From the NCBI GenBank assembly GCA_958295665.1, contig OY282558.1:30711045-30775044 (forward strand): DNA of 64,000 nucleotides, read 5' to 3'. The translations under genes and the position numbers were made by a program. The notes below the pieces were generated by a model. That model ran no database searches. It was given only the letters and a program-made list of their open reading frames with translations, and was not told where the DNA came from. The DNA comes from Tipula vernalis. Its lineage: Eukaryota > Arthropoda > Insecta > Diptera > Tipulidae. Shown piece by piece: positions 34,952 through 45,222 of the stretch. The first letter of the stretch is position 1. Each line of letters opens with the position of its first letter.

Positions 34952-36951
34952 GGCTAAAGTTTACTTTACGTATACATTGGGAAAATCAGGTAAGGAGTAA
35001 ATATTTTGGAAATTTTTGAATGTAGGATTGTGCATCTATAGTTTTTAGGAGGGGGAAGCCAAATTTCACCGAAAAACTATCTCATTTTCCGGGAAAATTT
35101 TCACTTTTTAGTTGAAAAAATTGCGTATTGTTTTATTCAAAATACGTAAAAATGTGCAATTTTTATAAAAATTTTGATATTAGGATTGTATGTTAACAAT
35201 TTTTCGACAATGCAAGTAATTTTTCCGGGAAAATTCTGAAATTTTTCCACTTCTTTTTTTTAATTAGTTTCAAATTATAAATAAAATTTGAAACAGGAAG
35301 AATAAGCGGGGGTTTGGGGGCGAAAACCCCCATCCTCTAAGGTATACAACGAATTAAAATTACTTTAAAAAAATTGTTATATTTACAAAAGTGGCTTTTT
35401 TAACATTTGTGGTACTATCAGAAGAAGCGATAAGGGCGAAAAAACGCTTTGATCTGTGTCCGCAAGGTTGATGAAGCAATTATAGTTAATAAAAATAAAT
35501 AAAATAAAAATTATTTTGTTAAATTATATTTATTTATTCAAAATCGAATTCGTCTTCAATTTGTTCTTCATCTTCAATTGTATCATTATGAGCTTCATTA
35601 GAAGTTTCTTATAGGTTTCCTGGATATAGAATCCCTACATATTTCATGAAAACGTTAAAAGGATCTGTTTTGTCCATATTACATGGTTTTAGAAACATGT
35701 ACTTGGCCAAATAACGCTACATAAAAAATTTTCCCCCTCGACGAAGATTCGTTGTTGCATCGTTTAGCAGTACGCCAAGTTGCCTCAATTCTATTTGTGT
35801 GGGCACCCGTCTCACGATCTACGAAATTAATGGAATGGTTTATTTTGAGGTGAATGTAACCCTCTTCGCCTAGACAATCATACGCTCTCCAAGAATCTGA
35901 AATGACTGTGGTGTTGGGTAGTATCCATTTTTTAATGATTGGAAGCAAAGTAGCTCTGTCTCGCTTCTTTACCGGCACTAAAATTCAACTGTTTTCCCAA
36001 TACCACCAATGGGTCTTGATTGGGGAATGAATGCGTCGAAAACCACTTCACGACAAAAACAAGCAAAATCTACCAATGTTTTTGGAGAGATCCCAAGATA
36101 TTCGCTAATTTGTTTTAAATTAACATTGCTGCACCAGAATGCCATAAATTTGCAAATTTGATCCATCGGTAGATGGCTTTTAGCAAAAAATGTGCTGGTA
36201 AGGACAGAAAACGATTTCTGGCAAATCTGTTTCCCTTTCCTCCCCTTGGCATATTGCTTACGGCAAATCCATTTCCATTTCCCATTTCCTGCTTTTCCCA
36301 AATTTAATGGTTTTCGGCAAGATTCGTTTGAACACATCTATTGTCCGATTTTTAGGATAGCTCCCGGCTCCGTTAGAGCAATAATTAGGTCTCGCCCATC
36401 ATTCGCTTTGGCAAGATCATGGATTTTGAAGATCGCGATTCTATTTTCAGCCATTTGTTATTAATTATATAAGTATATTTAATTTTTTCAAACTATTTCA
36501 CTATTTTGATCACTCTATTAGTTTTAAGTACCGACAAATGATTGAAACAAATGATGGCATTTTTAATATCGGAATAAAATAAAACCAATAACGGCAATAG
36601 GATTAACAGGATTAACAAATCGAGACAGTTAAAAAAAAACTACTATAAAAACAAATATTTTTAGAAAATAAAAAATTTTCGTGGAAAATGAGATACATTT
36701 TCTCGGAAAATTTAGTTTATACCTTCTAAAATTTATAGATTCACAAATTCTAACGTCAAAAAATTTACATCTTACCTTATTTTGAAAAAAATAAAAAAGT
36801 GGAAATTTTCCCGGATAATGAGGTAATTTTCCAGGAAAATTTGGCTTCCCCCTCCTAAAAACTACAGATGCACAATCCTACATTCAAAAATTTTCAAAAC
36901 ATGTACTCCTTACCTGATTTTCCCCATGTATACGTAAAGTAAAATAACGCC
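34952..36951 (-). mobile_element. Merlin-type DNA transposon with long terminal inverted repeats
   Basis: The ends start GGC and share TTTACTTTACGTATACAT (34960 onward; reversed, ending at 36943), GGGAAAATCAGGTAAGGAG and AGGAGGGGGAAGCC. They form inverted repeats of about 150 bp. Flanks CGGATTTA (34944-34951) and CGGATTAG (36952-36959) look like an imperfect 8 bp target duplication, the length expected for Merlin. Total length is 2,000 bp. Inside is a damaged Merlin transposase on the minus strand. Confidence 0.85.
35534..36454 (-). pseudogene. Merlin (IS1016/IS1595-like) transposase with internal deletion
   Basis: Starts MAENRIAIFKIHDLAKANDG, then an in-frame stop just before MCSNESCRKPLNLG, so the N-terminus is interrupted. 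A zinc-ribbon-like Cys set follows (C-x4-C, then ICRK, ICQK). SVLTSTFFAKSHLPMDQICK and WCSNVNLKQISEYLGIS form the helix-turn-helix region, and IGGIGKTVEF leads into the DDE domain. Immediately after this the frame breaks and resumes at PVKKRDRATLLPIIKKWI. The stretch that normally carries the first catalytic Asp is gone. ISDSWRAYDCL (second Asp) and VDRETGAHTNRIEATWRTAK (His-x-Asn and Glu region) remain. A last frameshift near 35700 leads to the acidic tail EDEEQIEDEFDFE and stop. Inactive. Confidence 0.85.
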
Positions 36952-36959
36952 CGGATTAG

Positions 36960-37551
36960 TAAAGTTGATAACTTACTGCTGTCGTCTTAGCTTCAGAAAT
37001 GTAGTGTTTCCAAAGTTTCCCCTATCGTTCACAAAGGACATAAGGTTTTGAACATAAGGTTTTGAAAAGTTATATTCATTAACCGTTAAAGCGGTCGTGG
37101 TGTACATAGAACAAATGATACACACTTAAAATAAATGGCCGTGTGTAGTTACAAAAGTAGTACAGTATTTGTAACTATTATTCTGTATTGTTCTCGACCT
37201 TCTGATAAGTTATATGCTCGTATTTTCCTGTTCCACTAATAAACAATTTATTAGATAAAATTCATCTATTTTCAATTTTATTACAGTGATTATAAATTAC
37301 GGCACTTTTAAGAATACTAAATCCAAATATAAATGGTACTAGTAACATGTCTAACTTGACCACTTTGAAATCAGTTTCAAAGAATTCATTATCAATCGTC
37401 AACCTTGTTTGAAAGTACCAAGCAATTTCACTTTCAGGTTTCCAGTTCCCTCAAGATCCAGGTTTCTAGTCCACTCAAGATCCTCCTCAAGATTTTACAA
37501 ATTCATCTTGGACGAATGATGGTATAGACTCCCATGGTTTCTATTATTGCA
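36960..37551. other. No recognised gene
   Basis: AT-rich. It contains a tandem pair ACATAAGGTTTTGA / ACATAAGGTTTTGA near 37037-37066. Nothing else was recognised. Confidence 0.5.
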
Positions 37552-37900
37552 TCAATCTGATTTCCTGCCATTATAATTGTCTGAACTACGTTGCTTCGAT
37601 GATTTCGGGTGAACTGAATTTCTTGTGACGTTTATAGCTAAATTCAGAGGAACGAAAACATTTGGGGCCTTTTCATTTGTTACTACTTGACTTGGACAAG
37701 GAACTTTATTTGCCATAGTTATTGCACATCCACGCATTGGAATAATTAAAAATTGAGATTCCCTCGCAAATAAATTTGAGAAGACCCTGCCGAATTTTAG
37801 TGACAAATCTCAACAAATTTGTATTTTGATTCAGAACTGATAATAATTTTTTTGCAAAATTACGTTTAACTGAATGTGGCAAGATCATTTTTAGCAGACC
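37552..37900 (-). other. Unrecognised minus-strand coding-like remnant
   Basis: An 84-codon frame (37552-37806) includes ESQFLIIPMRGCAITMANKV then PCPSQVVTNEKAPNVFVPLN and ends RSSDNYNGRKSD. Composition is protein-like and richer in GC than the surroundings, but no domain is recognised. It abuts the MITE at 37995. It could be a transposon protein fragment or a host pseudo-exon. Confidence 0.2.
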
Positions 37901-37994
37901 ATTTTTCAAAATAAGAAAATTTTGGCAAAGGAAATTTTTTTTACCTGACCAAAATCAGTTGTAATTAAGGGTTCAAAACTGAACATGCTGTTAT

Positions 37995-38612
37995 TAATGT
38001 CAGCCGAAAGTAAAATATCGGTAATACAGATTGTAGAATCCCAGCCGAAAATATAAAATATAGGCATTATCAGCCAATAGTGTTCAGGCAAAATTTACCA
38101 TGTATAGCATTCAGGACTTTTGTGAATAGTTCTGGTACAACAGTTAGGCACAATATTCGTAGAAAATTTTGGTAAATCAGGCGAATTAAAAAAATATTTA
38201 AAATTGAAATAAAATCCTCTATAGTGTATATCTGGAGACGGATTGCTTTTATGTTATATTTGTCAAATCTTGAAAAATTCGACTTGCCAAAAATTATTAG
38301 AAAATTTCTATAAAATTAGCTTTTAATTAGTTCCTAATGATTTTTGGAAAACCGAATTGTCCCAGATTTTCCTAAACTAACCTAAGACAATCCATCTCCA
38401 GATATACACTAGCTAGAGGATGATTTTAATCCAATTTTAAATATTATTTGAATTCTTCTGTTTTTTCGATATTTTCCACGAATAGCTGGAACACACTTTA
38501 CCACGTAAGGCTATTGAGTTAAGTTTTAAATGCAATGAATGTGTCCTGTTAACTTTCGGCTGGAATATAAATAACGTTATCTGCATTATCGACTTTTTTA
38601 TCGAATTTCAAT
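37995..38612. mobile_element. Foldback MITE related to the one at 16620-17485
   Basis: The left end (GTCAGCCGAAAGTAAAATAT CGG, TAATACAGAT) and right end (reversed: GTCGATAATGCAGATAACG, then CCAGCCGAAAGTTAAC) share the GCCGAAAG and TCGGTAATGCAGATA blocks with the 16.6 kb MITE. Internally the two halves are inverted copies. GTGTATATCTGGAGACGGAT (about 38225) pairs with its complement near 38390-38412, and the TATTTAAAATTG and ATTCGTGGAAAAT blocks also pair. The element can fold into one long hairpin of about 250 bp arms. Non-coding. Confidence 0.75.
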
Positions 38613-38642
38613 CTTTATCGAAATGAAGTCATTTGGTGAGGA

Positions 38643-38698
38643 AATAGCAAACATTCTCTCCTTTGTAAGCAAACATTCTAAAATTTAGTGCTCAATTT
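38643..38698. repeat. 56 bp direct repeat, copy 1
   Basis: Identical over 56 bases to 39241-39296, exactly 598 bases away, and ending sharply at both sides. Within it AGCAAACATTC occurs twice. Copy 1 lies just before the start of the 117-codon open frame. Confidence 0.95.
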
Positions 38699-38704
38699 AC
38701 ATGC

Positions 38705-39058
38705 ATGATCGATACTATGAAAACAAAACACGGAAGTTCTGATTTTGTTGTAAAAGAAATCAAATCGAATGATATCGATGCCTGTGGTATGGCAGAAACC
38801 AGTAATATAGGCAACCATGAAAATGATTATAAAAGTTGTTTTGTGTCGAAGAAACAAAAACAGGCAGTAGAATCGGCAGACGGCAAACCTAACAGTAAAA
38901 ATTTAAATAATATCGCGACTAGCATTAGTTTACCTGAAATATCAAATACAAAATTAATGCATGGAAAACATGTGATTTTAGCTATAAAAAATCCTGATAA
39001 TTGTGTATTTATAAAAGATAAAAATTATAAAAATAATGATAATGACTCTAGAGTGTAA
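38705..39058 (+). CDS. Unrecognised 117-codon open frame ending at a splice-donor-like site
   Basis: Open from ATG 38705 to a stop overlapping a strong donor-like GAGTGTAAGTACTT (about 39051-39064). The protein is hydrophilic and rich in Asn, Lys, Ser and Asp (NDIDACGMAETSNIGNHEND, then LPEISNTKLMHGKHVILAIK). It has no transposon motif and no recognised domain. Such composition suits a disordered N-terminal segment of a host protein. If the donor is used, this would be a first coding exon. Perfect 56 bp repeats sit just upstream and about 180 bases downstream. Coding-like but broken frames continue to about 40020, so the locus may instead be a pseudogene. Confidence 0.4.
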   Translation: MIDTMKTKHGSSDFVVKEIKSNDIDACGMAETSNIGNHENDYKSCFVSKKQKQAVESADGKPNSKNLNNIATSISLPEISNTKLMHGKHVILAIKNPDNCVFIKDKNYKNNDNDSRV

Positions 39059-39240
39059 GTACTTAAACAAAATTGATTTAGAATTATCTATTTTAATTTA
39101 ATTTGTAAACCAATTAAACTAACCGGGATACAGCGCGTCGAACATTATCCTGTAACCACTTTCAGGAAATAATGGGTATCCTGATTTATATCAGCAAATT
39201 AAACATTAACCACAATATATGTAAACAAATTATTTTTTTC

Positions 39241-39296
39241 AATAGCAAACATTCTCTCCTTTGTAAGCAAACATTCTAAAATTTAGTGCTCAATTT
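39241..39296. repeat. 56 bp direct repeat, copy 2
   Basis: Second perfect copy of 38643-38698. It precedes an ATG (39298) that opens a short frame (MTNLPILERFLETVYPVQPV, then stop). Confidence 0.95.
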
Positions 39297-39297
39297 T

Positions 39298-40020
39298 ATG
39301 ACAAACCTGCCAATATTGGAAAGATTTCTTGAAACTGTTTACCCTGTGCAGCCAGTGTAAAATCCTTAAAGGTTGTACTGGAAACGATACTGGTTTAAAA
39401 TTTCCTCTTTAGTACCAGATGGAATATGCTCATGATATCGCCAAATTATCAAGAAACTACAGTACTTAAACCATTTGATCACGCCTGTTGGAACTCGGCC
39501 ACTCAGTTTGAACCATTTGCTAAGGTATTGAAATGTATTCTAATGATGCTTCTTCAGAAAGTTCATACAGTGCTTAATGCAAAGATTAAAAAAAATAAGT
39601 TCTGATTGCAGATTTGCACCACCTGTTAATGACGAAATTCAGTCGTTAGAATAGTTATTCTAAACGAAAATAACAGAATACCGAACAATGTTGTATACTT
39701 TACGATAAAAAATTGTATCCATGTGTAAAACCACTTCAGAAATATGGTACAAAAGTTAAAAATGTGATAGTTCGTGCAGATCCAAGCAAACACTCCAAAA
39801 GTCATTAATCCTACTCAATCAACAGTTTTGAAAATTGGTCATGATCTGAATAATAATTGCTCTCTAGATTCTAGAAGCCTAAATACCCCCATTAGTGCAA
39901 TATTTAAATTCACTGTATAGGAGGATCTGAATAGGCCTACTCTGGATTCCGAAAAAAACCTTTCAAATTCAAATACTAATAGTAGACCTAGCCTACTGTG
40001 TTTCAGATTCGGATTGTAAA
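39298..40020 (+). pseudogene. Coding-like but frameshifted region, identity unknown
   Basis: Plus-strand frames give protein-like stretches that switch frame. Examples are LFTLCSQCKILKGCTGNDTG (Cys pairs, about 39345-39410), MEYAHDIAKLSRNYST, ILYDKKLYPCVKPLQKYGTK then VKNVIVRADPSKHSKSH (about 39690-39800), and TVLKIGHDLNNNCSLDSRSL then NTPISAIFKFTV and SEKNLSNSNTNSRPS (about 39820-40010). The Ser/Asn/Asp-rich style matches the 38705 ORF. Several stops occur. This is best read as the decayed remainder of the same unknown gene, or as exons mixed with introns. Not recognised as a transposon. Confidence 0.3.
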
Positions 40021-40029
40021 TTTTTAGAG

Positions 40030-43000
40030 TGGAAAATATTTGTTTAATGTAAAATGTGGATTTCTCTTAATCAGACATCGATCGTAGGCCAATAATTTTA
40101 ACAACCAACAATTTTAGCAATTACTTCAATTAGCAACGCGCACTCAACACTTATTTAGCTCGCGCTTATTAAATCGAAATATAAAAAGCATTTCAAGATA
40201 ATTTCGATGATTTTTTATTTTTTTGATTTCATTTTATAGTACACGACGACGAGTAAAGTTATTAAGTTAAATCATTCACCTATAACAAACTATTTAATTA
40301 TAGTTGTGTTTTGGTTTTTTTATTTTTGTGAATGAAATCTAAATGAAAAAAAAAAACAAAAACCAAAAAAATCATTGTAATCGAATTTGATTGAATTGGA
40401 GTATGGATATATATAGAGGAGATACAGATCATCTTTTTCTTACGATGAAATTTGATCAAACGATTAAATTTAATCTTTTGTAAATTGTGTTGTGTAATGT
40501 ACATGTATCATTTACATTATACATACATATACCAAGAAAATAAAATAAAATTCCGGATATTGATTGATAAATAAGAAATTAATTATTTTGGTTTAATGAT
40601 TTTATTTACACTTAAGATTTTGTTGTTTAATTTCATTCAAGAATAATCTATGTTCATTCATAAAAAAAAAATACAAATTAAAAAATTGTGTTTTATGAAT
40701 GATTTTTTTTTTTTGTTTGTTGGTTTGGTACATACATATAGCTTAAATCTTACATACTATATACGGTAATGATTGGTGGTAATCAAAATAGGAAAGAATT
40801 TCGATTTAAATTTATTTTTTGCTACTGCTTTTGTATTTTTTTTTTTTTTTATATTTTTACGGAAATGTTTTTTTTTTATGTTTTTAATTAGTATTGGATT
40901 AATATCGAAGAGATTTAATGTGAAATTATTTTAATAGTGTGTGCGGTAGGTGTATGCTGTAATATGTAAATTATATGCATGTTATGTAATTCAGAAGCGA
41001 ATCAAAATTAATGCATTTCGCGCAAAATTGTTTGTACTGTGCTGTCAGTCAATGAACCGCTAAACCAATTTAAAATTTTAAATGAGATCGTTGGTATATA
41101 AGAGACTTATTTCTCTTTATAAACATAAAACTAAATTAAACTTGTCGCATTTAAATAATTTTTAAATAACAAAAAATTTGTATGTATACATATTTTTTTG
41201 GGTGATCCGAGACAAATTTTTAAATTTCCGATCAAAAATAAAGAAAAAAAAAATTATAAATTATAAATTTTTTCGATCATGAATTGAATTTTAGTTTTCA
41301 TTCAAATTTTTTATTATTGTTGTAACACAAAAAAACGCGAAATAACAAAAATAACATTTAACAAGATAAGTTGGTTATGGTTCATTGAATTCAGATGAAA
41401 AGTAGTTAGATGGATGGAGAGTTAAAGTTTTGTCTATTCAAAATACAACGCACAGGTTTTGATTGACATAAAAGGTACACATACACCAGAATCTATTGAA
41501 ATATTGAACCGTGACAAATTTAGCGGCTACTTTGTTACCCAAAAATTGAAACGTCATCGTTTCGGTGTATCAAGGTGCACGCAGGTGCCAAACAATCTCG
41601 AAAATTAAAGTTTTGGGCAAAGTGGGCGGGTATGAGATGCCTAATCAGCATTGTACTTTTTTTGTATATGTCTATGTACATACCTTCACATTTTATTTAT
41701 CATCGAAACAACTTATTTTGTATAAATTATCAAAATTCGTGAAAACATACAAAATTTATTTAATTTTTTTTTTTTGAATTAATAACTAAAATTTAAATTC
41801 AAATTTGGGTAACCAAATAATATATTTAGTGTGAACTCTACTTTTGTTTTATATATATTGTTCAAATAACACACAATTTATTGTTTAGAATTTTAAATTA
41901 ATTTAATATTATTTTTGTCAAAAACAAATAACAAAACATAAATAAAATTATAATAAAATGAAATCATGATTGTTGATAAGTGAAGTCTTTAAAACTGCAT
42001 ATATGTAGTAAAAATTAAAATTTAAATAAAAATAATAAAAATAGACAAACAGTTTGGATTTTATTTTATTTTAATTTATTTATTTATTGTTTTAAAATGA
42101 ATAAATTTTTGTTTTGGAGTCCAACAAAAATTTTGAAATATATAAATAGGGATCAATTTTTTGATGTCTCGTAAATTTATTAGTCAACCCTTTCGTATCT
42201 TGATTTATTAAATAAATATATAAAGCGTGGGTTTTTCACATTTATAGAAACAATGTCACGTTTAGGGTTAATATATTACTTGAAAATAATTTCCAATTTT
42301 AATTTTATTTTTATTTCATTTTTTTTTTTTTACGTATTTGTTTTGATAGATTTTGGGCACTTTTTATTTTGACAATCAAATTATTATAGTTGGCCTTATT
42401 AAAATAAAATATAAAGTTTTCTTTATTATTATTATCATTATTTATTCGTTAAGATGTTCGTTGAAAAAATGTTAATTTAAAATGTAAATTATTTCGAAAA
42501 ATGGAAGATGTCCCAGGCACATTCTCTAAAAGTTCCTTATAAATATCAATTAAAATTTGAACCTTCAAAACCATTGGATATGTATCTATAAATTTTAATT
42601 TTCAAAGTTTTTAAAGTTTACAGTCCCGAAAATCCCAATTTAGTAAACTGGAAAAAGGCTATTGGTTAAATAAACTCCGTATAACCTTCTACAGCAGAAA
42701 GTTTGCATGCTGTTCGCTCATGTTGTAAGCAGTCCAAATTTAATTTTTATTTTATTCATCATCGTATATTGTCGCCGCGTTTATACTCTTCGAAACTCAC
42801 TGCAACTGCAAGTAACTTATGTTTTTGAAATATGCTAAATTATAAGCCAATTATTTGAATGTTTTTGTAATCTCACAGAAACCAAATATTTTCTAAGTTT
42901 TATAAAGCCTCTTTATCATTTGTATATAAGATTTATAACTTTTAGTCATAGCCTATGAAGTGCTTTATTTAAAAAAAAATGCGTTACATTAATTGGTCCT
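40030..43000. other. AT-rich island
   Basis: Low-complexity A/T-rich DNA with many T-tracts and no transposon signature. One GC-richer open patch at 41426-41608 is listed separately. Confidence 0.5.
41426..41608 (+). CDS. Candidate internal or terminal exon, product unknown
   Basis: Following an in-frame TAA (41423-41425), the plus strand is open for 60 codons to TAA 41606-41608. It reads SFVYSKYNAQVLIDIKGTHT then PESIEILNRDKFSGYFVTQK and RHRFGVSRCTQVPNNLEN. Residue use is balanced, unlike chance frames in such DNA. Only a weak AG acceptor (AAAG, 41424-41427) is present. Other frames over the same GC-richer patch are also partly open, so it may be conserved noncoding DNA or chance. Confidence 0.25.
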   Translation, partial: SFVYSKYNAQVLIDIKGTHTPESIEILNRDKFSGYFVTQKLKRHRFGVSRCTQVPNNLEN

Positions 43001-43002
43001 GT

Positions 43003-43078
43003 TCCCGGATGTTTTTCTAATCCCGGGAATCGGGATCACGTTCCACACAATACCGGGATTGCCCGGATTTTCCCGGGC
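43003..43078. repeat. CCCGG-motif cluster
   Basis: CCCGG/CCGGG occurs about six times in 76 bases (TTCCCGGAT, ATCCCGGGAAT, ACCGGGATT, GCCCGGATT, TTCCCGGGC) inside otherwise GC-poor DNA. Similar clusters occur subterminally in some hAT transposons, so this may be a solo transposon end. Confidence 0.5.
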
Positions 43079-43566
43079 TCTTGAGGTAAAATTGAAAAAT
43101 ATAATTTTGAATACAATGTTCCAGTGATCGTAAATTTCTTTCTCCTTTATTATAGAAATAGAATTTGGTTGATCAAGTTTTACTTTCTGTTTTTACACTC
43201 TTTGATTAGTAGTACCTTTGCAGAGTCAATTTGTCGAATGGTCAGTTGCGACTGGAAAAATATTCCATTTAATTTGACTCTAATCTTCACGATTATTGAA
43301 ATTTTTATTAACAAAACAATTTTTATTGGTTAAGGGCTCAAACTCTACTCGGGTTCATCTTCAAGTAAAAAGCAAAGAGAATCCCTCAAAAATTGTTTCC
43401 CTCATACAAATCTTAAAGTAAATCAATCAAAAAAATTTACTAAAACCGACTTTTACCGACAAACCTCACCTAAAAAAAGTTTGTATATTGGAACAATAAT
43501 TCTATATTTGGGATATAAGCAATTTGGATGCAAAAATCGTATGAGTTGGAAGCCCAAGCACAATCT

Positions 43567-43732
43567 TCAACAACCTTGATTGAACTTGTACCCGATCCAG
43601 TCTGTAGCCAAAATTGATTCCCCTCCATGGAGGATTTTTATTATATCTAGATCAACTTGGTGGCCTGCATCGCTCAAACGTCGTGCAAGTACTCCAAATT
43701 TGACTGTTTCTTTAAAAAAGTTTAAACAACTA
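43567..43732 (-). pseudogene. Possible GIY-YIG / Penelope-like C-terminal fragment
   Basis: The minus strand reads GVLARRLSDAGHQVDLDIIK then ILHGGESILATDWIGYKFNQ. The pattern of Leu-Ala-Arg, a Gly-His-x-hydrophobic-Asp step and then Ile-Lys-Ile-Leu resembles the region after the GIY-YIG active site in Penelope-like endonucleases. The active-site half is not readable upstream, where a different element end begins. Short and uncertain. Confidence 0.4.
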
Positions 43733-43733
43733 C

Positions 43734-43810
43734 AGTAGATTTCATTTATAGCGACTACGTATACAATGACATTCCGGTTAAAACGACGTAAAATTATAGT
43801 CCCGAGCATT
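43734..43810. repeat. Solo pogo/Tigger-like terminal sequence
   Basis: CAGTAGATTTCATTTATAGC followed by GACTACGTATACAATGACAT TCCGGTTAAAACGAC. The TA-CAGT start and repeated ATAGCGAC / AAACGAC words resemble pogo/Tigger-type transposon ends. No matching opposite terminus was found nearby. Confidence 0.35.
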
Positions 43811-44229
43811 ACTACATTTGTTTTAACAAATAGTCAAATGTTGTTTACCAAGCCCAAAGTGTTCTAGCTCCACTTGTACAGGACATACAAAACCATTTTT
43901 TTTTAAGCAAAAAAAGGTTTTTTCAACGCATAAGTGATCTCAATAAAGATCAAAATTCAAACATTAGTGCACCTACACGACACTTGAAGACACAAACCAC
44001 CAAACTAATCCAGACTACAACAAAACTCTTGATAAAACTGCTCCTTAATTGTAACTGCACCTTAATTGTATACTTAAGCAGCGGTAAGGGTAGTCTTTTT
44101 TCGATTCTTTTAGTTTATTGAATAAGTCAATGCCTTTATAAAATATACTATTTTGGGTTAAAGCTATAGCTAATAACTTGGAAGACCAAAATTAATACAG
44201 TTCCGAGTAAATCTATCAGTTAACTGGAA

Positions 44230-45190
44230 ATTAGATATTCAATTTCATTTTATATGTAACGTATTCATATTCTTTGAATTTGTTAATTGGTAAAATTTTC
44301 TCTATATATAACGTTTTTGAGGGCATATCGGGGTTCCTGGTTGATTTTAAAGATTTATTTTGCAGTGTTTGTAGGTCATTTGAAAGGTATTTATTAGATG
44401 AACTCCAAATTTCTATTAAATAATTTTAGTGTGAGTAGATGTAGCTGTACAGTATAGATTATAGGACAAATTTTCGGGTAAATATCGTGCAGTTCTCTTA
44501 AGCGCTCCGATAAATGGAGCAATTTTTGATTTAATATTATTCATGTGATTTTTCCACGATAACTGTGAGTTAATTATAAGCCCTAAATAGGTAGTAGCCT
44601 TGGATCGTTTAATATATGTGGTCTGTGCTATTATTTCATCTTGTTTCGATGATAGAAAATAATCAAGTTTGACATTTTCGAATTAAGATTTAGTTTACTA
44701 TTGTAAAGCCAATTTAATTTTTGTTACGATAAGTAATGGCTAAATCATCTGCAAATAGCCGGATCACGCCATACGGATCCAATTTGAAAATGGCATTTTT
44801 GTAGAGTAAAAGCAGAATAGGACCTAGAATAGACGCTTGCGGAACGCCACAATTAACAGCAAGTTTACTTGGGTCAGAAACATCAATCCTGACATATTGT
44901 AGTCTATCAGAAAGATAGCTTTCAAATTAATTTTGCAATGCTGATCTGAAACCCATAGTAATCAAGTTTCTTGAGTATCCGAAACATGCATGCAGTCGCT
45001 CTTCCAGTTTCAATGTGTTTGTAAAGGGATTCAACTAAATTTAATGTTGCAGATACTGAACTTTTAGCCTTGCAGAAATCGAATTGGTTTTTATTTATTA
45101 TGTTATGATCGTCAAGGTAATTTTTTAATCTGGTTAATATAATACGTTAAAATATTTTGCTAATTATCGATAGGACCAAGATTTTTCAAA
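44230..45190 (-). pseudogene. LINE reverse-transcriptase remnant
   Basis: In high-to-low order the minus strand gives FCKAKSSVSATLNLVESLYK (RT thumb-side helix), then CGVPQASILGPILLLLYKNA, then LDPYGVIRLFADDLAITY with FADD in place of YADD. Next come YLGLIINSQLSWKNHMNNI, then GALKRTARYLPENL, and the post-RT segment IEIWSSSNKYLSND...LQNKSLKS. Stops and frameshifts occur throughout. Endonuclease and ORF1 are absent. The copy is similar in plan to the remnant at 830-1480 (the same IWSS(A/S)NK motif) and may be of the same family. Confidence 0.75.
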
Positions 45191-45222
45191 TAAAAACGTA
45201 ATGTTTTGTAATATTCTTTAGT

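Noticed and set aside
36192..36464. 90-codon plus frame
   Set aside because: Antisense of the Merlin transposase N-terminal region.
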